A stretch of 64,000 bases of DNA, from assembly GCF_000518545.1 (NCBI RefSeq), contig NZ_JADU01000015.1:1-64000 (forward strand). The letters are read 5' to 3'. The stretch comes from Hallella seregens ATCC 51272. Lineage in GTDB: Bacteria > Bacteroidota > Bacteroidia > Bacteroidales > Bacteroidaceae. A model generated the notes under the pieces. The model was not told the origin of the DNA, made no database searches, and worked only from the letters and a program-made list of their open reading frames with translations. This document shows, piece after piece, positions 33,728 through 42,173 of this stretch. Position numbers and translations under genes: made by a program. Numbering within the stretch: the first letter of the stretch is position 1; the number at the start of each line of letters is the position of its first letter.

Positions 33728-33815
33728 GCGATTCCACCGCCAACGCCGTGCGATTACGCCGTCGTCGCTGCGCGATTACACCGTCATCGCCACGCGATTT
33801 CACCGCTAACACAAC
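33728..33815. repeat. 22-bp tandem array, locus B (4 units)
   Basis: GCGATT recurs at 33728, 33750, 33772 and 33794, exactly 22 bp apart. Units include GCGATTACaCCGTCATCGCC-type copies. Same family as loci A, C and D. It lies between the exported protein at 33215 and flavodoxin. Confidence 0.9.
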
Positions 33816-33948
33816 GCCGTTTCGCCGCCGCCGAACCATCAACTCCCCGTCATGGCCCCACGGCCCCGCAGCCCTCGGGCCGTCACCATTTGTAGGTATT
33901 TCGGCGAAACCCTTATTTTTAGGTATTGCACGATATGGAAAAACCGCT

Positions 33949-33956
33949 TATCTTTG
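33949..33956 (+). promoter_or_regulatory. -7 box TATCTTTG for flavodoxin
   Basis: TAnnTTTG match 41 nt before the start. TAGGTATT occurs twice just upstream (33892 and 33920 region). Confidence 0.6.
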
Positions 33957-33996
33957 CAACCGTAAACATCAAAAGACGAATAAAAAGCAAACAGAA

Positions 33997-34485
33997 ATGA
34001 GTAAGACGATTGTAGTATATGGCTCTACAACCGGCACCTGCGAGAGCATCGCGCAGACCCTGGGCGACAAGCTGGGTGCCGAAGTCATCAATGTAACCGA
34101 CCTGACCGCCGACAAACTGGAGGCCGCCGACCACATTCTGCTGGGCACTTCCACTTGGGGTGCCGGCGAATTGCAGGACGACTGGTACGACGGTGTGAAC
34201 GTGGTGAAAGGTGCAAACCTCGCCGGAAAGCAGGTGGCTATCTTCGGATGCGGCGACTCTGCCTCCTATTCCGACACGTTCTGCGCCGGCATGAAAGAGC
34301 TCAGCGACGCTGCCGAGGCTGCCGGTGCAACCGTTGTGGGTGCCGTGTCGACCGACGGCTACACCTACGACGACTCCGACGCCGTGGTAGATGGCAAGTT
34401 TGTTGGCTTGGCCCTCGACGACGTGAACGAAGACGACAAGACCGCCGGGCGCATAGATGCCTGGGTGGCTGCACTCGGATTCTAA
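33997..34485 (+). CDS. fldA: Flavodoxin
   Basis: 162 residues with the FMN phosphate loop GSTTGTCESIA and the flavin-stacking segments TSTWGAGELQDDW and FGCGDSASYSDTFC. It is a soluble low-potential electron carrier that can replace ferredoxin, for instance for IorAB-type enzymes in low iron. The chosen start gives the usual N-terminus (MSKTIVVYGS). The DUF2023 gene follows 84 nt downstream. Confidence 0.95.
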   Translation: MSKTIVVYGSTTGTCESIAQTLGDKLGAEVINVTDLTADKLEAADHILLGTSTWGAGELQDDWYDGVNVVKGANLAGKQVAIFGCGDSASYSDTFCAGMKELSDAAEAAGATVVGAVSTDGYTYDDSDAVVDGKFVGLALDDVNEDDKTAGRIDAWVAALGF

Positions 34486-34569
34486 ACCGCAAGGTATCGA
34501 CAACAAGGAAACACCCCTATTCCTCACCCCTACCCTTATTTGCATTTAGACCGACAAATACACAGCCTT

Positions 34570-34929
34570 ATGTCTGATGTGCCCATAGAGATGAAGGTTC
34601 TCATGAACCACATCTACGAATACCAGAAAGGTGTGCGCCAGATGGTGCTCTACACTTTCAACCGTCGCTATGCCGATTTTGCCATCAAGCGGCTGGAACA
34701 TCAGAACATTGGCTACATCGTCCAACCCGCCGGGGCCGACACCATCAACCTCTTCTTTGGCCGCCAGGAGTGCCTGGATGCCATCCGGCTTGTAGTCAAC
34801 AAGTCGCTCAGCGAGCTCTCGCCCGAAGAGGATTTCATGCTGGGTGCCCTGCTCGGATACGACATTCGCATGCAGTGCGAGCGCTATTGCCAGCGCAAGA
34901 GCCGCTCCTGCCACTGCTCCGGCTGCTGA
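34570..34929 (+). CDS. DUF2023 family protein
   Basis: 119 residues from ATG 34570. It matches the DUF2023 proteins I recall next to flavodoxin genes in Bacteroidetes (VLMNHIYEYQKGVRQMVLYT, then GADTINLFFGR, LGALLGYDI). The C-terminus is Cys/Arg-rich (CQRKSRSCHCSGC), which could bind metal. The adjacency to fldA suggests an electron-transfer or iron-linked role; this is inference. Confidence 0.82.
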   Translation: MSDVPIEMKVLMNHIYEYQKGVRQMVLYTFNRRYADFAIKRLEHQNIGYIVQPAGADTINLFFGRQECLDAIRLVVNKSLSELSPEEDFMLGALLGYDIRMQCERYCQRKSRSCHCSGC

Positions 34930-35023
34930 GAAGCACCCATTCTAAGCACATATCACAATACCATAAATTACATCTTGTTCGCTATAAAATAGAAATTCAT
35001 AATGTTTTTGTATAGTATGTATT

Positions 35024-35048
35024 AGGCTGGCTGTGAAGTCAGCCTTTT
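35024..35048 (+). terminator. Terminator after the DUF2023 gene
   Basis: A 9-bp stem (AGGCTGGCT with AGTCAGCCT, one wobble), loop GTGA, then TTTT. Confidence 0.75.
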
Positions 35049-35178
35049 ATCTTTTTGCCGTCTTTGCCGGCGCTCTGCCCTGCGGAGAGAGCCGCGAAAG
35101 GGGGCGGAGAGCTGCGGAACAGGCTGGGCACGGCTCGAAAAACATGCGTATAAATTTGCCCATGTCTCGGTTTATCCG

Positions 35179-35186
35179 TATTTTTG
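35179..35186 (+). promoter_or_regulatory. -7 box TATTTTTG for the GH20 gene
   Basis: TAnnTTTG match about 92 nt before the start. Confidence 0.55.
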
Positions 35187-35277
35187 CAACCGTACAACTG
35201 TGGAAAAGGCATGTGCCGGTCGATTACGACACATGGGAAAGACACTTGTTTCCACAGGCAATCCATTCAGAAAAATC

Positions 35278-37353
35278 ATGATGAAACAAAACCGTTCGTT
35301 TCTTGTCGGCCTTGTCTGCTGTGTGTGTCTGGGCCTGACGCCAAGTGAAACCAAGGCACAGCAACTGCTTCCCTTGCCCAACCAGCTCGTTTACGGCTCG
35401 GGAAAATTCCGTATTCACGAGCAAACAGGCGTTTATACCAACCTGGAGTCGTCCCAAGACCGCCGGCTGACCAAAACGGCAAGCGGGCTGTTGGGCATGA
35501 ATCTGACAAGCAGTGAGGGGAAGAAGAAGAAAGGTCAGCTCCGCCTGTTGCTCACGAATCCGGCGGCCGACCCGGAGCAAGTGCCGTTCGACAGACGGCT
35601 TCAAGGCTATACGCTGGATGCGACGAAAGAGGGCGTCACCATCAAGTCGCGTTCCGAGGCGGGCCTTTATTATGGTCTCCAGACCTTGCGGGGGCTGCTC
35701 ACGGGGGGCGAGGTGCCGTTCGTGCATGTTGAAGACACCCCTCGTTTCGCTTACAGAGGCTTTATGCTCGACTGTTCGCGCCATTTCTGGACGGTGGATT
35801 TCATCAAGAAGCAAATCGAAATGATGGCTCGCCTGAAGCTGAACCGCCTCCATCTGCACCTGACCGACGCCGCCGGATGGCGCATGGAGCTCAAGCATTA
35901 CCCCGAGCTCACACAGAAAACAGCCTACCGCACCCACTCCCATTGGGACAAATGGTGGAGCAGCGGCGACCGGCGCTACTGCGAGGCGGACGCCGCCGGG
36001 GCGTATGGCGGCTATTATACGCAGGATGATCTGCGCGAGATCGTAAGCTATGCGGCCCTGCACCACATCACCGTGATACCCGAAATAGACATGCCCGGCC
36101 ACAGCGAGGAAGTGACGTTTGCCCTGCCCCAGCTGTCCTGCGACGGCAAAGTGTACTCCGATCTGTGCATCGGCACCGAAGAAACGTTTCGGTTTGCAGA
36201 GAACGTGCTCCGCGAAGTGATGGACATATTCCCTTCCAAATATATTCATATCGGCGGAGACGAGGCGGCAGCAGAACATTGGAAGACGTGCAAGCGTTGC
36301 CTGCAGCGCATGCAAGACCATCATCTGAACGACGTGTCGCAGCTGCAAGCCTATATGATGAAGCGCATCAATGCCTTTCTTCAGGCGCACGGGCGCAGTC
36401 TCATCGGATGGGATGAAATGATAGACGGCGGGCTTCCGCAGGGTTCCACCGTCATGGCATGGCGTAGTATCGACAAGGGTGTAGAGGCCATCAAGGCCGG
36501 GCACCATGTTATTATGAGTCCGGCAGACTGGTGTTACCTCAATTTCTATCAAGACAACCCCTTTACCCAACCGGAAGCCATGGGCGGATACACCCCCTTG
36601 AAAGTCACCTATGCCTTAGAGCCCGTGCCTGAAGCATTGGCCGACAGTGCTGAAATCAGCCTGATCGACGGCGTTCAGGGCAATCTGTGGACAGAATATA
36701 TAGAGCATGCCGACCGTGTGGAATACATGGCATACCCCCGGCTGATGGCCATTGCCGAGATAGGATGGAACGGCGGAGCGAAAGACTATGCCGCCTTCAG
36801 AGAGCGGGCACAGGCCCTGGCCGACCAAATGCGCACGGCCGGTTATCATCCTTTCGACTTGCACCACGAGAGTGGGCCGCGCAAGGAGAGCCTTACCGGC
36901 GTGTCTCATGCCGCCATAGGCAAGAAAGTAACCTATCTCTCGCCCTACTCAGAGAAATATGCTGCGGCCGGCGATGCCACCCTCACCAACGGGAAGCAGG
37001 GCGACTGGAGCCATAAAGACGGCCAGTGGCAAGGCTTCATTGCCGACAAAAAGATGGATGTGGTCGTCGACATGGGGCAGGAAACGGAGCTGATCGACAT
37101 ATCCGCCGATTTTATGCAGTTCGCTGAACTTTGGATATTCCAGCCTTGCGAGCTTACGATCTCCGTGTCTTCCGACGGCAAGAACTATACGCCCATCGAT
37201 CATCGCCCGTCTATCAAAGACGAGGATAAGCTCAGCATCCGCACTTATCAGTGGCGAGGGCATGCCAAGGGACGCTACATACGCTACGAGGCCAGAACCG
37301 ACAGGGACGGCGGATGGCTCTTCACCGATGAGATTGTAGTAAACAAACAGTAA
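35278..37353 (+). CDS. GH20 beta-N-acetylhexosaminidase
   Basis: About 691 residues with a signal peptide (MMKQNRSFLVGLVCCVCLGL). GH20 N-terminal domain, then the TIM barrel with catalytic Asp-Glu in HIGGDEAAAEHW, preceded by HLHLTDAAGWR and PEIDMPGHSEE. A C-terminal discoidin-like (F5/8 type C) domain follows from about 560 (VVVDMGQETELIDISADF). It removes terminal GlcNAc/GalNAc from glycans, probably host or dietary. Two adjacent ATGs can start it; longer readings cross the promoter. Confidence 0.94.
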   Translation: MMKQNRSFLVGLVCCVCLGLTPSETKAQQLLPLPNQLVYGSGKFRIHEQTGVYTNLESSQDRRLTKTASGLLGMNLTSSEGKKKKGQLRLLLTNPAADPEQVPFDRRLQGYTLDATKEGVTIKSRSEAGLYYGLQTLRGLLTGGEVPFVHVEDTPRFAYRGFMLDCSRHFWTVDFIKKQIEMMARLKLNRLHLHLTDAAGWRMELKHYPELTQKTAYRTHSHWDKWWSSGDRRYCEADAAGAYGGYYTQDDLREIVSYAALHHITVIPEIDMPGHSEEVTFALPQLSCDGKVYSDLCIGTEETFRFAENVLREVMDIFPSKYIHIGGDEAAAEHWKTCKRCLQRMQDHHLNDVSQLQAYMMKRINAFLQAHGRSLIGWDEMIDGGLPQGSTVMAWRSIDKGVEAIKAGHHVIMSPADWCYLNFYQDNPFTQPEAMGGYTPLKVTYALEPVPEALADSAEISLIDGVQGNLWTEYIEHADRVEYMAYPRLMAIAEIGWNGGAKDYAAFRERAQALADQMRTAGYHPFDLHHESGPRKESLTGVSHAAIGKKVTYLSPYSEKYAAAGDATLTNGKQGDWSHKDGQWQGFIADKKMDVVVDMGQETELIDISADFMQFAELWIFQPCELTISVSSDGKNYTPIDHRPSIKDEDKLSIRTYQWRGHAKGRYIRYEARTDRDGGWLFTDEIVVNKQ

Positions 37354-37425
37354 GCGGCGACATTTGCAGGTATGCCGCAAGGCACGGTTGAGGCTGTAGT
37401 TGTGGCAGGAGAAAAGAGAAAGTAA

Positions 37426-37472
37426 CCGAATGATTGGGGGACATTGCATATACCCCGTCATTCGGGTTTTTC
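37426..37472. terminator. Hairpin between GH20 and the DUF6169-like gene
   Basis: Stem CCGAATGA/TCATTCGG with inner GGGG/CCCC pairing, followed on the plus side by GTTTTTCGC. The TCA of the right arm is the stop codon of the opposing gene. Confidence 0.75.
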
Positions 37473-37862
37473 GCTTAAATACTTTACAGTATTTGTAAAT
37501 TCACTGATAATGTCCGTGATATAGGGATTGTCATTCCGCAGAATTATGGTTGCGAAATTGACGATTCCGTCCTCATCTACAATGGAGGTGGAAAGAAATG
37601 TAAACCATAGCTTCCTTTCGTAATGTGCAAACCAATACTCAAACAACCTGCTTCTCATGGATTGTTTGTCGTCTCCGGTTTCGCAAATATACAATAAAGT
37701 TTCATTGTTTCTAATGAAAAAGTCCTCGACAATGGCAATGATTGTGTCTTTGACTTTAAGGTCTCGGGGTGATTTCTTGTTATTGGCATTGATGATGACA
37801 AGCTGATAAGCCTTGAAGCTCATGGAAATATCATCGGCTTCAAAACCCACCATATAGCGCAC
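37458..37862 (-). CDS. DUF6169-like protein, start uncertain
   Basis: 134 residues from GTG 37862 (ATG 37853 also possible). It resembles DUF6169 proteins of Bacteroidetes (FKAYQLVIINANNKKSPRD, LLYICETGDDKQSMRSRLFEYWF). The frame is open upstream to 38030, and the extra part reads like protein (NVQPTRSEGFVTFFTDYG), yet it has no ATG, GTG or TTG. The true start may be unusual, or the 5' end may be damaged. AT-rich compared with its neighbours. It follows the small basic gene on the same strand; the two probably form a module. Function unknown. Confidence 0.6.
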   Translation of the reverse strand: MRYMVGFEADDISMSFKAYQLVIINANNKKSPRDLKVKDTIIAIVEDFFIRNNETLLYICETGDDKQSMRSRLFEYWFAHYERKLWFTFLSTSIVDEDGIVNFATIILRNDNPYITDIISEFTNTVKYLSEKPE

Positions 37863-37957
37863 TCCATAATCTGTGAAGAACGTAACAAATCCCTCACTCC
37901 GCGTCGGTTGAACGTTATACGGAGCCTTTGCGTTGATACTTGCTGTCGAAAGAGGTA

Positions 37958-38113
37958 TTACAATACTGAAATATATCTGGCCTTTAGTCCTGTTTCTTTC
38001 TCGTATTGTTCTTTCAGTTCCTTTGACATTCTATCCACACATTCCTGTTTTTTGCGCTTGGCAGCCATAAAGCGAGCCATAGCCACCTCCTTTGTCATCT
38101 TTACTTCTTCCAT
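37958..38113 (-). CDS. Small basic coiled protein upstream of the DUF6169-like gene
   Basis: 51 residues from ATG 38113 (MEEVKMTKEVAMARFMAAKR), highly charged and helical. The start is chosen because the -7 box at 38148-38155 lies 35 nt upstream and AGAAAGGAAA precedes the ATG. A longer reading from 38170 would start above the promoter. It shares the AT-rich block with the DUF6169-like gene. It may be the partner of that protein, for instance in a toxin-antitoxin-like pair, but no such activity can be read. Confidence 0.55.
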   Translation of the reverse strand: MEEVKMTKEVAMARFMAAKRKKQECVDRMSKELKEQYEKETGLKARYISVL

Positions 38114-38147
38114 ACGTTTCCTTTCTTCTTGCCAATCATTTTCTGTG

Positions 38148-38155
38148 CAAATATA
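38148..38155 (-). promoter_or_regulatory. -7 box TATATTTG for the DUF6169 module
   Basis: TAnnTTTG match on the minus strand 35 nt upstream of ATG 38113. Confidence 0.55.
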
Positions 38156-38189
38156 GCCCTTTGTTTCCATATCGGCAAGAGAAAAAACG

Positions 38190-38228
38190 GAAAAACACCA
38201 AAAGAGCATGCTCAAAATGGTGTTTTTC
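38190..38228 (-). terminator. Terminator after the AmpG-like gene
   Basis: Stem GAAAAACACCA/TGGTGTTTTTC with inner palindrome GAGCATGCTC; in the minus direction it ends in T-rich sequence. Confidence 0.75.
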
Positions 38229-38255
38229 GTTGAAAGATGAAAAGGCAGTGGCAGC

Positions 38256-39572
38256 TCAATTCTCCTCCTTGCTCTTGCCGAAAGCCGGGTCTATCTTGAG
38301 AAAAGCCGTTACGAGCACCATCACAATGCAGCTTACGAGTGTGAAGATGAAGAAGTGGCGATAGCCCATCTGCTCCTGCAACGTGCCGGCCAGAACGCCC
38401 GGCAGCATCATCGAGAGGAACATCATGGCCGATGCCAATGCGTAATGACTGGTCTTGAACTCACCGCGACTATAATAAATAAGGTATAGCATATAGGCCG
38501 TGAGGCCGAAGCCATAGCCAAACTGTTCGACAAAAACACAGGCGTTGACCACGAGCAGGCTGGAAGGCAGTGTGTAGCTGAGGAATACATAGACCACTTC
38601 GGGCAGCATGAAAGCGAAGACCATGGGCCACAGCCAACGGCGCAAACCGTCACGGCTGGCCACCACTCCGCCCAGGATGCCACCCAAGGCAATACCGATA
38701 ATACCCACTGTTCCCTGCACAAGTCCGTACTCCTGGGGCGAAAGTCCCAGCCCGCCGTTGTGCCCGGCATCTATCAGAAACAGCTCGGACACCTTGGAAA
38801 GCAACCCCTCGGGCATGCGGAAAAAGAGGATGAAAAGCACGGCATACACCACCTGCGGCTTGGTAAAGAACGAACGGAAAGTGTCCAGAAACCCACTCCA
38901 AATGGTACGGGCGTTGATGTAACTACGGCGCACGTCCTCGCGTGCATAAGGCAGGGCATGGCTGTGCCACAGCCATAGGGCCAGAAACAATCCGGTGACG
39001 CCATAGAACATCAGGCTCCATGAATAGGAGATGCTGTTGCGAAAGATGACCTGCAGGTTGCCGGCAATCATCACGAGAATGCCTTGTCCGAAGATGGTGG
39101 CCAAGCGGTCGAAAAGCGTGCGGATGCCCATGAATCCTGCTTGCTGGTGGCCATTGAGACCGAGCATGTAGAAACCGTCGGCCGCCACGCAGTGAGAGGC
39201 GCCGGCAAAGGCCATGAGCCAGAAGAAGAAGAGCGACCCTTGCAGCCACAACGAGGTGGGAATGGTAAAGGCAATGCCGCCAAAAGCTGCTCCGATAAGC
39301 ACCTCCATGGCCAGAATCCACGTGCGCTTGGTCTTGACAAGATCGATAAACGGACTCCACACGGGCTTCAACACCCACGGCAAGTAGAGCCAGGAGGTAT
39401 AGAAAGTAATGGCCGCATTGCTCAGTCCGAGCTGCTTGTAGAGAATGACGGAGATGGTCATCACGGCCACAGAGGGCAGACTGTCGCTAAAGGTGAGCGA
39501 GGGAACCCACAGCCACGGCGAGCGGCTGGGGCTGCCCGGAGTGTGGCGAGGTGGTTGAGGTGTTGGTTTCAT
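38256..39572 (-). CDS. ampG: AmpG-like MFS muropeptide transporter
   Basis: 438 residues and about 12 to 14 hydrophobic segments. The N-terminus (PSLTFSDSLPSVAVMTISVILYK) and the LPWVLKPVWSPFID motif match AmpG permeases, which import anhydromuropeptides for cell-wall recycling. The gene starts 17 nt after the SpoIID-type gene ends; that pairing supports the peptidoglycan role. Substrate is inferred. Confidence 0.87.
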   Translation of the reverse strand: MKPTPQPPRHTPGSPSRSPWLWVPSLTFSDSLPSVAVMTISVILYKQLGLSNAAITFYTSWLYLPWVLKPVWSPFIDLVKTKRTWILAMEVLIGAAFGGIAFTIPTSLWLQGSLFFFWLMAFAGASHCVAADGFYMLGLNGHQQAGFMGIRTLFDRLATIFGQGILVMIAGNLQVIFRNSISYSWSLMFYGVTGLFLALWLWHSHALPYAREDVRRSYINARTIWSGFLDTFRSFFTKPQVVYAVLFILFFRMPEGLLSKVSELFLIDAGHNGGLGLSPQEYGLVQGTVGIIGIALGGILGGVVASRDGLRRWLWPMVFAFMLPEVVYVFLSYTLPSSLLVVNACVFVEQFGYGFGLTAYMLYLIYYSRGEFKTSHYALASAMMFLSMMLPGVLAGTLQEQMGYRHFFIFTLVSCIVMVLVTAFLKIDPAFGKSKEEN

Positions 39573-39588
39573 AAAAGGGTTATACTGT

Positions 39589-40977
39589 CTAATTGTATAT
39601 TCTGGTGATGTTGGCACCAGGATAATAGTGGGTTAGAATCTGGTCGTAGCCATAGCCTTTCTCTCCCATCATGGCCGCGCCAATCTGGCAAAGTCCCACG
39701 CCATGGCCCCACCCTGCCCCTGTAAGCTCGAAGCGGGCGGGCACTCCGGTGGCGGCATCTACCTCCAGCTTGTCTACGACAAAGGCCGAACTGTAGAGGT
39801 GGGTGTCGCTTAACGCACGCCGAATCTCCAGTTCCTTGCCTATGGTGAAAGTGCGGTCGGTACCCATTATCCTGAGTTGGGAGATGCGGCCACTGCGGCC
39901 ACGCTCCACGGGAACGAGGTCGAGAATGGCGCCAAAGTCCATATTGAGGCGGCTACAAAGTAGCCGGGAAAGTTCTTTTTGTGTGTAGCCGACGTGCCAA
40001 CGATAGAAATCGGTGGTCTCTTGGTCGTAGTCGTTGAGCACCTGTGAGAGCACATGGTGGTCGGATGTGTTGCAGAAGCTGCGGGGAGCAGACCGTATCC
40101 AGCGATCGGCATTGGCTTCAACGGTGAGGTCGGGCAGCCGGTCGGGACTGTCAGTGTCGGCCACAGCCTGTAGATAAGACTTGGGCACGTCTTCCCAGCA
40201 ATACTGAAACTCCTCCGTGGCACCGCCGCAGCATTTGGAAAACCGTGCGTCGCATATCCCGCCCTCCGACGTGAGGATACGGCCACGTGTCTGTCGGACG
40301 GCCTCGGTCACGTGCGGACTGGTCCTCCGCGTGATGCCCTGGTATCGCTGGCAATGGTCGTCTGCACAGACGTCGAAGATGGCATGGTCTTCACGATCGT
40401 ACCATCTGATGAGGGCATCCTCCGTTTTTACAAAAGAGAAAGGGCGGCTGTCGCTCTCCTGTTCCTGCCGGCGTTTCTCCATCTGGGCCAGCAGCCACGA
40501 TCTCGAAATCACAGCGTGGGCCTTGAGCAACTCCAAGCTCGACGTGCCGCTCATCTCACTTGAGATGACGCTCTCCAGATAATGCTCCACGGTCAACTCG
40601 TTGATAGCACATACCTTGCCCTCATCCACGACAAAGCGCAAGGCCCCCAGAAACGTCTGGGTCTCCTTGCGCTCCCAATGAAAATCGATGCCAATGGTGA
40701 CATTGCGAAGCGAGAACGATGCGCCGCTTCCTCCGGGCCGAAAAGCCAGCTCGCGGTAGAGGTTGCCATGCCAGCGGATTCCGCCCTCGGCAAACTCCAC
40801 CTCCTGCTCGCCCGTTACAGTGTCGCCCTTGGCCTCGTAAGGGGCATTCAGTGCAAAACAAATCTTCTCACCACTGACGATGCCCACGGCCACCTGGGGC
40901 TCACGCCCCTGAAAAAAACGGGGCAGAGCAGGCTTTCCTGCCGGCTGCTGCTTCGTTCTGTTTTTCTTTTCTATCAT
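39589..40977 (-). CDS. SpoIID/LytB-domain protein
   Basis: 462 residues. The SpoIID region carries INELTVEHYLESVISSEMSGTSSLELLKAHAVISRSWLL, with the family Glu and the later GAGWGHGVGLCQIGA motif. SpoIID-type enzymes are peptidoglycan lytic transglycosylases or their enhancers. I see no signal peptide from this start (MIEKKNRTKQQPAGK), unlike many homologues, so export is unclear. It forms a unit with the AmpG-like gene. Confidence 0.88.
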   Translation of the reverse strand: MIEKKNRTKQQPAGKPALPRFFQGREPQVAVGIVSGEKICFALNAPYEAKGDTVTGEQEVEFAEGGIRWHGNLYRELAFRPGGSGASFSLRNVTIGIDFHWERKETQTFLGALRFVVDEGKVCAINELTVEHYLESVISSEMSGTSSLELLKAHAVISRSWLLAQMEKRRQEQESDSRPFSFVKTEDALIRWYDREDHAIFDVCADDHCQRYQGITRRTSPHVTEAVRQTRGRILTSEGGICDARFSKCCGGATEEFQYCWEDVPKSYLQAVADTDSPDRLPDLTVEANADRWIRSAPRSFCNTSDHHVLSQVLNDYDQETTDFYRWHVGYTQKELSRLLCSRLNMDFGAILDLVPVERGRSGRISQLRIMGTDRTFTIGKELEIRRALSDTHLYSSAFVVDKLEVDAATGVPARFELTGAGWGHGVGLCQIGAAMMGEKGYGYDQILTHYYPGANITRIYN

Positions 40978-41028
40978 GTTCCGTTCACAATGGGCGTGCC
41001 GTGGGCACGCCACCTTTATCATCTTTTG

Positions 41029-41036
41029 CAAAGATA
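41029..41036 (-). promoter_or_regulatory. -7 box TATCTTTG for the SpoIID-ampG unit
   Basis: TAnnTTTG match on the minus strand 52 nt upstream of the start, divergent from the rlmN promoter. Confidence 0.6.
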
Positions 41037-41079
41037 ACGATTTTAAGGCACAAAACACAGACTTTACTTAAAAAGTTTG

Positions 41080-41087
41080 TATCTTTG
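41080..41087 (+). promoter_or_regulatory. -7 box TATCTTTG directly before rlmN
   Basis: TAnnTTTG match that ends only four bases before ATG 41092, so transcription should begin at or next to the start codon. Confidence 0.65.
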
Positions 41088-41091
41088 CATT

Positions 41092-42162
41092 ATGAACAAG
41101 AAAACACTTCTCGGCATGACGCTGGCCGAGCTCAAAGGCGTAGCCAAGGAGCTCGGCATGCCCGCTTTTACAGGCGGACAGCTGGCTCAATGGATTTACA
41201 CGCGGCACGTGCGTTCCATTGACGAGATGACCAACATCTCCAAAGCCAACCGCGAGCGACTGTCCGAGAAGTACGAAATAGGCTGTGCCAACCCCATCGA
41301 TGCCCAGTATTCCAAGGACGGCACCATCAAATACCTCTTCCCCGTGCGCACTACATCGGCCGACTCCGGCGCGCTTTCCACCAAGTTTGTTGAGACGGTT
41401 TACATCCCTGAAGACGATCGCGCCACGCTCTGCGTGTCGTGCGAGGTGGGCTGCAAGATGAACTGCCTCTTCTGTCAGACAGGCAAACAGGGCTTCGAGG
41501 GCTACCTCTCGACCGCCGACATTCTCAACCAGGTGTACAGTCTGCCCGAGCGCGACAAGCTCACCAACATTGTCTTCATGGGGCAAGGAGAGCCCATGGA
41601 CAACCTGGACAACGTGTTGCGCTCCACTGAGATACTCACGGCCGAATACGCATACGCCTGGAGTCCTAGGCGCATCACGGTGAGCAGTGTGGGCCTCAAA
41701 GACAAGCTCAAACGATTTCTTGAGGAGAGCGAGTGCCATGTGGCCGTCAGTCTGCACTCCCCCATCCCCGAGCAACGGGCCGAACTGATGCCCGCAGAGA
41801 GGAGTATGCCCGTGGAGCAGCTCGTGGAACTGCTGCGCAACTACGACTTTGCACACCAGCGACGACTCTCGTTCGAGTACATTGTCTTTGGCGGCGTGAA
41901 CGATTCCATGACCCACGCCCGCCAAATCGTACAACTGCTCAAGGGGCTGCACTGTCGTGTCAACCTCATCCGCTTTCATCCAATTCCCCATGTAGACCTG
42001 CACGGGGCCAGTGAAAAGCAGATGGAAGTCATGCGTGATTATCTCACGGCCCACGGCATTTTTACCACCATCCGGGCCAGCCGAGGCCAGGACATCTATG
42101 CCGCCTGCGGTCTGCTGAGCACCTCGGCACAGGTGGACAAAGACCGCAAGGAGCAAGCCTGA
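41092..42162 (+). CDS. rlmN: 23S rRNA A2503 / tRNA A37 methyltransferase RlmN
   Basis: 356 residues. The radical-SAM cluster motif is CKMNCLFC (CxxxCxxC), with GEPMDNLDNV and the C-terminal resolving Cys in YAACGLLST. It adds a methyl to A2503 of 23S rRNA and to certain tRNAs. ATG 41092 gives the usual N-terminus (NKKTLLGMTLAELK), so the mRNA appears leaderless; ATG 41116 is the alternative. First gene of rlmN-DUF4837-pdxA-flippase. Confidence 0.95.
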   Translation: MNKKTLLGMTLAELKGVAKELGMPAFTGGQLAQWIYTRHVRSIDEMTNISKANRERLSEKYEIGCANPIDAQYSKDGTIKYLFPVRTTSADSGALSTKFVETVYIPEDDRATLCVSCEVGCKMNCLFCQTGKQGFEGYLSTADILNQVYSLPERDKLTNIVFMGQGEPMDNLDNVLRSTEILTAEYAYAWSPRRITVSSVGLKDKLKRFLEESECHVAVSLHSPIPEQRAELMPAERSMPVEQLVELLRNYDFAHQRRLSFEYIVFGGVNDSMTHARQIVQLLKGLHCRVNLIRFHPIPHVDLHGASEKQMEVMRDYLTAHGIFTTIRASRGQDIYAACGLLSTSAQVDKDRKEQA

Positions 42163-42173
42163 CACCGTCGCCC

